Made by a program: the position numbers and the translations under genes. Positions 35,901 through 43,731 of a stretch of DNA of 46,920 bases are shown in pieces. Source of the DNA: Gammaproteobacteria bacterium. Its GTDB lineage: Bacteria > Gemmatimonadota > Gemmatimonadetes > Longimicrobiales > Gaopeijiaceae. Position 1 is the stretch's first letter. The number at the start of each line of letters is the position of its first letter. The notes under the pieces were generated by a model that made no database searches, was not told where the DNA came from, and worked only from the letters and a program-made list of their open reading frames with translations. Location: positions 1-46,920 of the forward strand of contig VXNP01000050.1 of assembly GCA_009840525.1 (NCBI GenBank). The letters are read 5' to 3'.

Positions 35901-36216
35901 TCTCGCCCGCGGCCACCGTCACCGTCTGCGTGGCGGAGCGGTAGCCGACCAACTCGACGGTGACCGTGTGCTCCCCGACGGGGGCGTTGAGCAGCAGAAA
36001 CTGCCCGTTCGCGTTGGTGAGGGTTCCGATGCCGGAGCCCTCGACGTACACCTGGGCGGAGGCAAGGGCGCGACCGGAGCCTTCCTCCGTGACGCGGCCC
36101 GTGATGACTCCACCCTGCTGGGCGCTCAGGCCGGGCGCGACGACCAGGCTGATGGCCAGCAGGGAGAGCGCGAAAGCGCCCCACACCCTACGTGTTGGAC
36201 ATTGGTTGTGTTTCAT
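32932..36216 (-). CDS. SusC/RagA-family TonB-dependent outer-membrane transporter
   Basis: A 1,094-residue transporter that imports large nutrients across the outer membrane using TonB energy. The start is ATG 36216, with AGAGGAG about 6 bases upstream; the longer frame to 36267 lacks a signal peptide at its start. A signal peptide ends near residue 33 (APGLSAQ). A carboxypeptidase-regulatory-like domain (GVITGRVTEEGSGRALASAQVYV) is followed by the SusC hallmark EIVVTGTGVATEKRRLG and the plug (RIRGSASLSQLNEPIVYVDGIRVD, IERVEILKGAAAATLYGTEASNGVIQIFTK). A 22-strand barrel of about 750 residues ends in aromatic LSTRFTF, as needed for outer-membrane insertion. susD follows 16 bp later. Confidence 0.94.
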   Translation of the reverse strand: MKHNQCPTRRVWGAFALSLLAISLVVAPGLSAQQGGVITGRVTEEGSGRALASAQVYVEGSGIGTLTNANGQFLLLNAPVGEHTVTVELVGYRSATQTVTVAAGETASVDFAIAVTALALDEIVVTGTGVATEKRRLGHTIATLDAAELENAPISDFSQLIAGREPGVVALPSSGYTGEGARIRIRGSASLSQLNEPIVYVDGIRVDRSAVQNFNGQGNPSRLDDIPPESIERVEILKGAAAATLYGTEASNGVIQIFTKRGNVGAPRFTFQTDLTGISVPTNRILPVADFAGRVCASPGCTGDGDAQRLADAVSRMSTRWGQSVSPWEPVERDLIPELLTTGFGQTYSGSVQGGSSVFQYFASARLAREDGPYDAARNFDAVEGVEPENDTNRRASIHSNFTVVPNDNLRIGVTTLYSDMEHHTPDNSNNIYGVFSSALMSQPRLANADPNLGQINYYGQPAFATLRENAYQLNVAHSQHFAGATNINFTPTEYFRLDGTFGIDFTSDDAFNFRPYRWNVDGFSGSTPDGFRNVHENRSREVTADVKGSYIFNTDRIENTFLFGGQGFLRQRQSVGGSGRDFPGPGLETLSALGSESSFENWLRVTQIGGYLQDQVGWDNWLFLTVGARWDANSAFGEAFNTAFYPKANFAVVPSEMWESETFSSLRVKGAYGTSGLQPGAFDKFTTFSSLGTEVGPGVQPSNLGNDQLKPEVSTEWEFGADLGLFNDLWSVEATYWDRTVTDAMVARQFPVTGGFTQTQLDNIGEVKASGLELSVRGALVQRPGLSLNVFANTAYLKEEITDMGGAPPLKTGGSYPRYRNFLTEGYTPGAFFGARVADLAIPLNILAPVNGECVAPTQQQALDYFSVPRNPNSFKPLAIGNETFGTPNGGLASHNCGAGLLDTYLGKPTPDFAGSFGFNLAFLGNFELNSLLEYKLGHQVQDLSGMFRRANNFIGRNTPRSAELYAAMLNPSSSAQQRLDAAIAWAHEVEGLSPMSGMNGVYDADWIQWRELSLTYRVPASVVEGWGLSTATVNLGVRNLRLFMLGDYPGMDPEGNVLGRCNEGLSCNFLDSTEGWGIPVPRRLTLSTRFTF

Positions 36217-36293
36217 GCGCTGCTCCTCTTTGAGAAGGGTAACGTTGCCCCGCCACCCCACATCCACCCCGTCCGCGCGCGCAGAATGCGCGG

Positions 36294-36322
36294 ATAGTAA
36301 TGTTGTAAAAACTCGATCCGAA
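36294..36322 (-). promoter_or_regulatory. Candidate promoter of the susC-susD unit
   Basis: Read on the minus strand, TTCGGA (36317-36322) and TACTAT (36294-36299) are 17 bp apart in the most AT-rich patch of the region (about 36290-36330). The -10 is good, the -35 weak. The predicted start gives a 5' leader of about 70 nt before ATG 36216. Confidence 0.4.
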
Positions 36323-36360
36323 TTACCAGTCCGGCGCCTCGCCGCGCGCGTGCGTTGACG

Positions 36361-37041
36361 CTAACGGCCACCCCTTCCGGGTGGTTCGGGCCGGCGGGCG
36401 GCGCTGATGCGTTCGGCTTCTGCTTCGCGCCAGGCCTCGATGCGCACGTGGTCGCCGCTGCGCAGCACTTCGGGCACCCGGAGGCCCCGGTATTCGGCGG
36501 GCCGGGTGTAGGAGGGGGCGCTCAGCCGGCGGCCGTCGTAGAACGAGTCCGAGGCCGCCGAGTCGTGGTCCCCAAGCACCCCCGGCAGCAGCCGGACGAT
36601 GGCGTCCGCCACCACCAGCGCCGCGGCCTCGCCCCCGGACAGCACGAAGTTTCCGATGGAGATCTCCTCGTCGGCGAGGTGGTCGGCGACGCGCTGGTCG
36701 ACGTCCTTGTAGTGGCCGCAGAGCAGGGTCACGGCCGGCTCCAGGGAAAGCCGCACGGCGTCGCGGTGGGTGAAGAGCCGGCCGCGGGGGGAAAGCAGGA
36801 TCACCCGGCCGGTCCGGTCGAGAGATTCCACCGCCTCGAAGAACGGCTCCGGCTTCATCACCATCCCGCCGCCGCCCCCGTAGGGCACGTCGTCCACGGT
36901 GCGATGGCGGTCGCGGGTGAAGTCCCGCAGGTCGACGACGTGGTATTCCACCGCTCTCGCAAGGGCGGCGCGCCCGGGGATGCTGGTGGCCAGCGGCACC
37001 TCGAAGAACTCCGGGAAGATGGTCACGAAGGTCAGCCGCAT
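36361..37041 (-). CDS. trmD: tRNA (guanine-37-N1)-methyltransferase
   Basis: A 226-residue SPOUT-class methyltransferase that methylates G37 next to the anticodon and prevents frameshifting. The start at ATG 37041 gives the standard MRLTFVTIFPEFFEVPL; longer frames to 37179 read through the end of rimM. Family motifs are present: VVDLRDFTRDRHRTVDDVPYGGGGGMVM, LLSPRGRLFTHRDA, LLCGHYKDVDQRV and the knot IGNFVLSGGEAAALV. Slightly shorter than the usual 240-250 residues at the C-terminus. It lies 55 bp after rimM, and downstream come the divergently positioned promoter and start of susC on the same strand rather than the usual rplS. Confidence 0.95.
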   Translation of the reverse strand: MRLTFVTIFPEFFEVPLATSIPGRAALARAVEYHVVDLRDFTRDRHRTVDDVPYGGGGGMVMKPEPFFEAVESLDRTGRVILLSPRGRLFTHRDAVRLSLEPAVTLLCGHYKDVDQRVADHLADEEISIGNFVLSGGEAAALVVADAIVRLLPGVLGDHDSAASDSFYDGRRLSAPSYTRPAEYRGLRVPEVLRSGDHVRIEAWREAEAERISAARRPEPPGRGGR

Positions 37042-37096
37042 GGGCGTGCCGGGCTGCGCGCCCGAACCGGCATCCGACGTCACCGCCCGCACCTCC

Positions 37097-37639
37097 TCAA
37101 AGGTCCAGCAGGCCGTCCGGCAGATCCATGACCAGCCGCTTCCCCTCGCGGTCCAGCCGGCGCACCATGTCGCGCGCAAAGGGAATCAGCGCGGTGCCGG
37201 ACTCGCGCGCCACCTGGAGCAGATGCACCGGCCTGAGTTCGAATACCTCGACGACCTCTCCGACCGTCTCCCCGTCCCCGGATTCCACGCGCATGCCCAA
37301 CAGGTCGTGGTAGAAGACCTCCCCATCCTCGAGCGGAGGCACGTCGGCAAGCGGCCGAAGCACGTAGCGGCCCGCGAGCCACTCGGCCTGGTCGCGGGAA
37401 TCGATGCCCTCCAGCCGGATCAGAAAGCCTCGCTTGAAGGGGCGTACCCCCCGCACCCGGACCTCGGCGAACGCGGGATCCGGCTTCTCCCCGGCTTCGT
37501 CCGCCAGATGCAGCCCCGCTCCGGCGGCGAACGCCTCGCCCGGATCGGCCGTCAGCGGCCAGAGAAAGAGCTCGCCCTTGGTGCCGTGGGCCTTGTTGAG
37601 GTGCCCGACGACGAGGTGCGAAGGATGGGCGGAGTCCAT
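37097..37639 (-). CDS. rimM: Ribosome maturation factor RimM
   Basis: A 180-residue factor that binds S19 and helps mature the 30S head. The N-terminal domain opens with HLVVGHLNKAHGTKGELFLWPLT, and the PRC-barrel C-terminal domain has EVFYHDLLGMRVESGDGETVGEV and the ending ALIPFARDMVRRLDREGKRLVMDLPDGLLDL. Length is normal. It begins 14 bp after rpsP and is followed by trmD after 55 bp, the conserved rpsP-rimM-trmD order. Confidence 0.95.
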   Translation of the reverse strand: MDSAHPSHLVVGHLNKAHGTKGELFLWPLTADPGEAFAAGAGLHLADEAGEKPDPAFAEVRVRGVRPFKRGFLIRLEGIDSRDQAEWLAGRYVLRPLADVPPLEDGEVFYHDLLGMRVESGDGETVGEVVEVFELRPVHLLQVARESGTALIPFARDMVRRLDREGKRLVMDLPDGLLDL

Positions 37640-37653
37640 TCGGGACCCCGGTA

Positions 37654-38103
37654 CTACTCCGAATCGCCGCTTTCGCCAGCCTCGGCTGCGGCCTGGGCTT
37701 CCGCGCGAGCCGCGGCCTGCGCTGCCGCCGCCTCGGCTCTCGCCTCCGCCTCCAGCTTCGCCTGGGCGTCCGCTTCCGCCTGGCGTCGCGCGGCCAAACG
37801 CTCCGAGCGCCGGGCCTTCTCGGCGGCCGTATCCGCCTCGCCCACGGCCACGCTGGCGTCCCCGCCCTTGCGCGCCTTGTTCAACAGCGACCTCACGGTG
37901 GCCGACGGCTGCGCCCCCCGGCCCAGCCAGTAGTCGGCGCGCTCCAGGTCTACGACCACGCGGGCAGGCGTGGAAAGTGGCTTGTAGTAACCGATGGTCT
38001 CGACGAAGCGCCCGTCACGCGGCGAGTCGCCGTCCGCCACCACCACGCGGTAGTGGGGAGCCTTCTTCCGGCCCATTCTGCGAAGTCGAATTCGTACCGA
38101 CAT
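37654..38103 (-). CDS. rpsP: 30S ribosomal protein S16 with a long charged C-terminal tail
   Basis: A 149-residue S16. The conserved core is residues 1-82 ([53 protein letters not shown]). From about residue 85 an Ala/Glu/Arg-rich tail with coiled-coil character follows ([20 protein letters not shown], then repeated AxAEA units). The tail adds about 65 residues to the usual 80-90. ATG 38103 is chosen because it gives the standard MSVRIR start; the open frame extending to 39057 is a shadow of ffh. It lies 41 bp after ffh and 14 bp before rimM. Confidence 0.95.
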   Translation of the reverse strand: MSVRIRLRRMGRKKAPHYRVVVADGDSPRDGRFVETIGYYKPLSTPARVVVDLERADYWLGRGAQPSATVRSLLNKARKGGDASVAVGEADTAAEKARRSERLAARRQAEADAQAKLEAEARAEAAAAQAAARAEAQAAAEAGESGDSE

Positions 38104-38144
38104 GTGTCTCCTCGGGTTCGTGCCTTCCCGCCTCTCCGGGGCGG

Positions 38145-39461
<1,317 letters not shown>

Positions 39462-39464
39462 CGA

Positions 39465-40754
39465 TCAGATGTGGATGATCTGCTCGCGCCGGGATCCGAC
39501 CGAGACGATCTCGATGGGGACCCCGGTCAGCTCCTGCAGGCGGTCGAGGTAGCTGCGCGCTTCAGCCGGGAGGTCGGCAATACGGCGGGCCTCCGTCGTC
39601 GGCATTCGCCACCCCGGGTGCCGCTCCAGCACGGGCTCCACCCGGGACAGCGACCATGTATCGGCGGGGAACTCCGTGGTGAGGTCGCCGTCGACGCGGT
39701 AGGCGGTCGCGACCTGGACCTCCTCAAGGGAGTCGAGCACGTCCAGCTTGGTCACCGCCAGCCCGGTGAGCCCGTTCACCCGGGCGGCGTAGCGCGCCTG
39801 CACCGCATCGAACCAGCCGCAGCGGCGCGGCCGGCCGGTGGTGGCGCCGAATTCTCCGCCCAGCTCGCGCACGCGTTCGCCCATCTCCTCGTCGAATTCG
39901 GTCGGCAGGGGGCCGTTGCCCACTCGCGTCGTGTACGCCTTGACCACGCCGAGCACCGCGCTGATGGCGGTCGGGCCTATCCCCAGCCCGGTGGCGGCCG
40001 CGGCTGCGGTGGTGTTGGAGGAGGTCACGAAGGGATAGGTGCCGTGGTCGAGGTCGAGCGCCGTCCCTTGCGCCCCCTCCATCAGGACGGAGCGCCCGGC
40101 AGCGAGCGCCTCCACGATCTCGCGGCCCGTGTCGGTGGCCAGCGGCAGGGTGCGGCCCGCCAGCGCGAGCGCCGCCCACACCCGGGCCTGGAGCTCCGTG
40201 GCCGCGAACCGCTCGACCTTCAACTCGTCCAGCGCATTCCCCATGGCCCGCTCGACCAGGCGCTCCAGGCGCGAGGCATCGCCCAGGTCGGTGACGCGGA
40301 CCCCGCGCCGCCCGGACTTGGAGACGTACGCCGGCCCGATGCCCTGTCCGGTGGTGCCGATCTTCTCGCGGGCGCGTACTTCCGCGGCGTGGTCGAGCGC
40401 GCGGTGGTAGGGCAGCAGCAGGTGGGCGCGCTGGCTGATCCCGATCCGCCCCTCCAGCTCGATGCCGCGCTCCACCAGGGCATCGTACTCCGCGAAAAAC
40501 TTCGGCAGATCGAGGACCACGCCATTGCCGAGCAGGCAGCGCTTGCCGGGGTGGAGGATGCCGGAGGGAATCTGGTGCAGGATGAACTCGTCGCCGTGCA
40601 CATGGACGGTGTGACCGGCGTTGGCGCCGCCCTGATAGCGGGCGACGATGTCCGCAGCCTCCGCCAGCACGTCGACGATCTTGCCCTTGCCCTCGTCGCC
40701 CCATTGGCAGCCCACCACGACCGTGCAGCGGCCTCGGGCGGCGTTCGTCGACAA
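39465..40754 (-). CDS. purA: Adenylosuccinate synthetase
   Basis: A 429-residue enzyme of AMP synthesis that joins IMP and aspartate using GTP. The start is inferred as TTG 40754: it has GGGAG seven bases upstream, lies 46 bp after the aldolase stop and gives the usual length; the longer frame (to 40937) overlaps the aldolase gene and adds a low-complexity segment. Conserved motifs include the P-loop-like [11 protein letters not shown] (residues 15-25), [41 protein letters not shown] and [12 protein letters not shown]. Position 16 is Cys, where Ala is common. The ffh gene follows 3 bp later. Confidence 0.95.
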   Translation of the reverse strand: MSTNAARGRCTVVVGCQWGDEGKGKIVDVLAEAADIVARYQGGANAGHTVHVHGDEFILHQIPSGILHPGKRCLLGNGVVLDLPKFFAEYDALVERGIELEGRIGISQRAHLLLPYHRALDHAAEVRAREKIGTTGQGIGPAYVSKSGRRGVRVTDLGDASRLERLVERAMGNALDELKVERFAATELQARVWAALALAGRTLPLATDTGREIVEALAAGRSVLMEGAQGTALDLDHGTYPFVTSSNTTAAAAATGLGIGPTAISAVLGVVKAYTTRVGNGPLPTEFDEEMGERVRELGGEFGATTGRPRRCGWFDAVQARYAARVNGLTGLAVTKLDVLDSLEEVQVATAYRVDGDLTTEFPADTWSLSRVEPVLERHPGWRMPTTEARRIADLPAEARSYLDRLQELTGVPIEIVSVGSRREQIIHI

Positions 40755-40800
40755 GATCAGGCTCCCGGCGGGTGCGGTGTGAGGCGGTTCGAGCCCGTCC

Positions 40801-41727
40801 TCATGCGGAGGCGGAACCGGAAAGCGCGCGCTCCGGTCGGAGCAGTCCGGCCCGGCGCAGAACGGCCTCCGCCTCCCCGACCTTGCCGCCCGGGAGCGGC
40901 CGGAGCGGCGGCCGGGGCGCCCCGCCGTGCCCTCCAAGCAGGTCCATGGCGGCCTTCACCCCCGGCACCCCGAATCCGGCCACCAGCTTCTTGTGCACGG
41001 GTGCGACCCGCTCCTGGAGCCGGCCCGCCTCGCTGGTGCGCCCCTCCGCGAAGCGCTGGAAGATCCCGGCGCTCTCGGCGGGAGCCAGGTTGGCGACTCC
41101 CAGAATCCCGCCCGCCGCGCCCAGTTCCAGGGCGGCATACAGCCCAGCGCCGTTGCCGACGATCACCGCGAAGTCGCGCCCGGTGCAGTCCAGCAGCTCG
41201 GCGACCTTCTCCAGGCTTCCCCGTGAATCCTTGATCCCGACGATGTTGGGATGCCGGGAGAGTTCGGCCACCAGCCCGGAGGGGAAGTCGAGGGTGCTGA
41301 AACGCAGCGGCGCCTGGTAGATGAGAACCGGCACGGGGGAAGCGTCGGCCACCGCGGTGTAGTGGTCGCGCACCGCCTCCGGCGTCATCGCGCCCAGGTA
41401 ATACGCGGGGGGCTGCACCAGCACGGCGTCGGCGCCGGCATCGGCGGCCTCCCGGCCGAGACGGATGGTGCCGCGTGTGGACTCGACCCCGGTTCCGGCG
41501 ATCAGCAGGCGGTCGTCCGTCATGACCCCGGCGGTCGCCTCGATGAGGCGCCTGCGCTCGCCGCGGCTGAGCAGCACCGCCTCTCCGGTTGATCCGGCGA
41601 TGACGATTCCGTGCACCGGATGGGCCAGCCAGCTCCGCAGGTTGGCGCGCATCGCGACAACGTCCACGTCTCCGGTCACGGGGTCGAAGGGCGTAACCGC
41701 GGGGATGAATACTCCGGCCAGGTTCAT
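40801..41727 (-). CDS. DapA-family aldolase resembling 4-hydroxy-2-oxoglutarate aldolase
   Basis: A 308-residue class I aldolase of the DapA/N-acetylneuraminate lyase fold. Lys166 in NIVGIKDSRGS forms the Schiff base, Tyr137 (VLIYQAP) is the conserved tyrosine, and AGSTGEA at 44-50 is the substrate carboxylate loop. By eye it resembles mammalian HOGA1 more than DapA, especially around VPVLIYQAP and the tail FGVPGVKAAMDLLGGHGGAPRPPL. HOGA-type enzymes split 4-hydroxy-2-oxoglutarate to pyruvate and glyoxylate. A lysine-pathway DapA role is not excluded. ATG 41727 overlaps the trpS stop by 4 bp (ATGA); purA follows 46 bp later. Confidence 0.85.
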   Translation of the reverse strand: MNLAGVFIPAVTPFDPVTGDVDVVAMRANLRSWLAHPVHGIVIAGSTGEAVLLSRGERRRLIEATAGVMTDDRLLIAGTGVESTRGTIRLGREAADAGADAVLVQPPAYYLGAMTPEAVRDHYTAVADASPVPVLIYQAPLRFSTLDFPSGLVAELSRHPNIVGIKDSRGSLEKVAELLDCTGRDFAVIVGNGAGLYAALELGAAGGILGVANLAPAESAGIFQRFAEGRTSEAGRLQERVAPVHKKLVAGFGVPGVKAAMDLLGGHGGAPRPPLRPLPGGKVGEAEAVLRRAGLLRPERALSGSASA

Positions 41728-42767
41728 GACTCCGTTTCCTCCGTCAATGCTCGGGCGGTGCGCTTCCAGTCGAGTCCCATGCGCGACCGCACCTCCGCCA
41801 TGGTTTCCCGGGCGATGGCCCCGGCCCTCCGCGCTCCATCGTCGAGAATCCGCCGCACCTCCTCCGGGTGCGCGCGATAGTGCGCGGCCACCTCGCGCAT
41901 GGGGGCGAAGGCCTCGTCGATCTCCTCGGCCAGCATGGCCTTGCACTGGACGCAGCCGCGCTGCGCGGTGCGGCACTGGTGGGCGACGTCGTCGAGGCGC
42001 TCGTCGTCCGCGAAATGTTCGTGCAGGGAGTAGACGTTGCAGACCTCGGGGCGGCCGGGGTCGGTCTTGCGGATGCGCGCCGGGTCGGTCACCGCCGTGC
42101 GCACGCGCCTGCGGATCTCGTCGGGCTCGTCGAGGATGCCCACCGTGTTGCCGAGCGATTTGCTCATCTTGGACCGGCCGTCCAGCCCCACGATGCGGCC
42201 CGCGCGCGGAATGTAGGCCTGGGGCTCTGGAAGGTACTTGCCGAAGCGGGCGTTCCACTTGCGCGCGATGTCCCTGGTCAGCTCGAGGTGCTGGCGCTGG
42301 TCCTCCCCCACGGGCACCACGTCGGCGCGGTAGATGAGGATGTCGGCGGCCTGCAGCACGGGGTAGTTGAGGAGGCCGACCGGCACCGACTCCATGCGCT
42401 CGGATTTCTCCTTGAACTGGATCATGCGCTCCAGGTCGCCGATGGGCGCCACCGAGTTGAAGAGCCAGCTCAGTTCGGTGTGCTCGGGGACGTCGGACTG
42501 CACGAAGATGATTGAGCGCTCGGGATCGAGCCCCGAGGCCAGGAAGCTGATCGCCAGATCGAAGACCGCCCCGGGAAGCGCAGCGGCATCGTAGCGCCCG
42601 GTGATGGCGTGCTGGTCCACGATGCAGTAGATGCAGTCGTAGTCGTCCTGCATGGCGGCCCACTGGCGCAGCGCACCCAGGTAGTTGCCGAGGTGGGCTT
42701 CGCCGCTGGGCTGCATTCCGCTGAAGACGCGCGATCCCGGCGGGGGCCGGGTGCTGGCGTGGGTCAT
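41724..42767 (-). CDS. trpS: Tryptophanyl-tRNA synthetase with a probable [4Fe-4S] site
   Basis: A 347-residue class I synthetase that charges tRNA-Trp. The HIGH-type signature is HLGN at 25-28 after SGMQPSGEA, and KMSKS is at 200-204. The ATP-site phrase VPVGEDQRQHLELTRDIARKWN is also standard. Near the anticodon-binding part are Cys243, Cys265, Cys272 and Cys275, spaced C-x21-C-x6-C-x2-C, closely matching the [4Fe-4S] motif described for Thermotoga maritima TrpRS. It overlaps the aldolase gene by 4 bp and begins a tight unit running to trmD. A candidate promoter with a palindromic spacer lies about 100 bp upstream. Confidence 0.95.
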   Translation of the reverse strand: MTHASTRPPPGSRVFSGMQPSGEAHLGNYLGALRQWAAMQDDYDCIYCIVDQHAITGRYDAAALPGAVFDLAISFLASGLDPERSIIFVQSDVPEHTELSWLFNSVAPIGDLERMIQFKEKSERMESVPVGLLNYPVLQAADILIYRADVVPVGEDQRQHLELTRDIARKWNARFGKYLPEPQAYIPRAGRIVGLDGRSKMSKSLGNTVGILDEPDEIRRRVRTAVTDPARIRKTDPGRPEVCNVYSLHEHFADDERLDDVAHQCRTAQRGCVQCKAMLAEEIDEAFAPMREVAAHYRAHPEEVRRILDDGARRAGAIARETMAEVRSRMGLDWKRTARALTEETES

Positions 42768-42862
42768 GCGCGAGTTCGTCTCGGGTTACGGGCACCGACG
42801 GGACCGGGATCTGCGGATGGGCTCATGCCCGCCTGCCCGGGAACGGGAGAAACGTCGCCACC

Positions 42863-42890
42863 AAAGTAGCATCCCCGGGGATGCCATCAA
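42863..42890 (-). promoter_or_regulatory. Candidate trpS promoter with a perfect palindrome as spacer
   Basis: On the minus strand, TTGATG (42885-42890) and TACTTT (42863-42868) are separated by exactly 16 bp, and the whole spacer (42869-42884) is the perfect palindrome GCATCCCCGGGGATGC. Transcription would start near 42856, about 89 nt before ATG 42767. A protein bound there would block RNA polymerase, so it looks like a repressor operator, or a MerR-type site. Confidence 0.5.
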
Positions 42891-42909
42891 ACCTGGGTAC
42901 GGCATGAGA

Positions 42910-42937
42910 ATCGGACCCGGCGGGAACCGGGTCCGAT
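42910..42937 (-). terminator. Probable hsp20 terminator hairpin
   Basis: ATCGGACCCGG (42910-42920) and CCGGGTCCGAT (42927-42937) form a perfect 11-bp stem with a 6-nt loop, 55 bp after the hsp20 stop. On the minus strand it is followed only by TCTCAT, so the T-run is weak. It separates hsp20 from the trpS promoter. Confidence 0.55.
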
Positions 42938-42992
42938 GGGGTCCAGCGTTGTGCGGCGCCGCGGCAGGGCGCGGGCCTCGGGTCGCGACTCG

Positions 42993-43442
42993 TCAGGCGC
43001 GCGCCTTCACCTCGATCCTGCGGGCGCGGGCCTCGGGCGCCTTGGGGACGCTGACCTTCAGCACCCCCTCGCCGAAGTCGGCGTTGATGCCCTCTACGTC
43101 AACCCTGCGCGGCAGGGTGAAGGAGCGGCTGAAGCTCCCCGTGATCCGCTCGGAGATGTGCACGTGGCGCTCGGTGTCCTCTTCCTCGCGCTCCTTATGC
43201 TTCTCGCCCCGGATCGTGAGCACGTTCTCCTCGACCTGGATGTCGACGTCCTCGGACGAGACGCCCGGGAGTTCCGCGGTCACGAGGATCGAGTCCGCGG
43301 TCTCGGCGACATCGACCGGCGGCACCCAGTCCGTGTTGATGAAAGCCCCGAAGGGGAAGGCCGGGCCGCTGGGAAGGGCGGCGTTGAAGGCCCGCAGCAC
43401 CTGCGAGGGCGAGAGCGAACGATACTTGGCGATGGTCGTCAT
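42993..43442 (-). CDS. Small heat shock protein, Hsp20/alpha-crystallin family
   Basis: A 149-residue ATP-independent chaperone that holds unfolding proteins. The alpha-crystallin domain spans about 40-140 (VPPVDVAETADSILVTAELPGVSSEDVDI, LTIRGEKHKE, GSFSRSFTLPRRVD) and includes the conserved GVLKVSVPK near the C-terminus. The C-terminal I-x-I motif appears as RRIEVKA, slightly changed. ATG 43442 has GGAGG six bases upstream. A sigma-54-type promoter (43534-43548) and four palindromes (43557-43727) lie upstream, and a hairpin terminator follows, so it is a single-gene, strongly regulated unit. Confidence 0.95.
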   Translation of the reverse strand: MTTIAKYRSLSPSQVLRAFNAALPSGPAFPFGAFINTDWVPPVDVAETADSILVTAELPGVSSEDVDIQVEENVLTIRGEKHKEREEEDTERHVHISERITGSFSRSFTLPRRVDVEGINADFGEGVLKVSVPKAPEARARRIEVKARA

Positions 43443-43533
43443 GTGTGTCCTCCATGGGTCTCTTATGACTGAAATCCGCGTCGTCAGGCTGCCTGATGCC
43501 TGAACCTGTCATGCGCGTTCGGCCTCGGCAGTG

Positions 43534-43548
43534 GCAGGGAGCGTGCCA
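43534..43548 (-). promoter_or_regulatory. Candidate sigma-54 (-24/-12) promoter of hsp20
   Basis: Read on the minus strand, TGGCACG-CTCC-CTGC matches the RpoN consensus TGGCACG-N4-TTGC at all but one base, including the invariant GG and GC at the right spacing. Transcription would start near 43522, leaving an 80-nt leader with GGAGG before ATG 43442. The four palindromes upstream would be activator sites. Confidence 0.65.
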
Positions 43549-43556
43549 TCCCCGAG

Positions 43557-43727
43557 TCTGCCAAAATGTCTGACGACAACAAGTTGCGGGTGCTCGGCAT
43601 GACACAATGTCAGTCCGGTGGAGGCAGAGCGGGCAGGCGAGTCTGCCATTTTGTCAGGTGGCGGATGCGCGGGATGGGGCGGGGTCGCGTCCCGGGGACG
43701 AAGTGAAGAGTCTGCCAAAATGGCAGA
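43557..43727. promoter_or_regulatory. Array of four 17-bp palindromic sites upstream of hsp20
   Basis: Sites at 43557-43573 (TCTGCCAAAATGTCTGA), 43598-43614 (CATGACACAATGTCAGT), 43642-43658 (TCTGCCATTTTGTCAGG) and 43711-43727 (TCTGCCAAAATGGCAGA). The last is a perfect inverted repeat around a 5-bp centre; the others are variants. They fill the gap between hsp20 and the upstream thrA-type stop, with 41, 44 and 69 bp between starts, as expected for enhancer sites of a sigma-54 activator. They do not match the CIRCE element. Confidence 0.65.
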
Positions 43728-43731
43728 CGGC

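Noticed and set aside
42768..42992. T-box or leader-peptide control of trpS
   Set aside because: No T-box consensus, specifier loop or Trp-rich short frame is visible in the predicted 89-nt leader.
43443..43731. CIRCE or sigma-32 control of hsp20
   Set aside because: No TTAGCACTC-N9-GAGTGCTAA element and no typical sigma-32 sequence is visible; the repeats present are of a different type.
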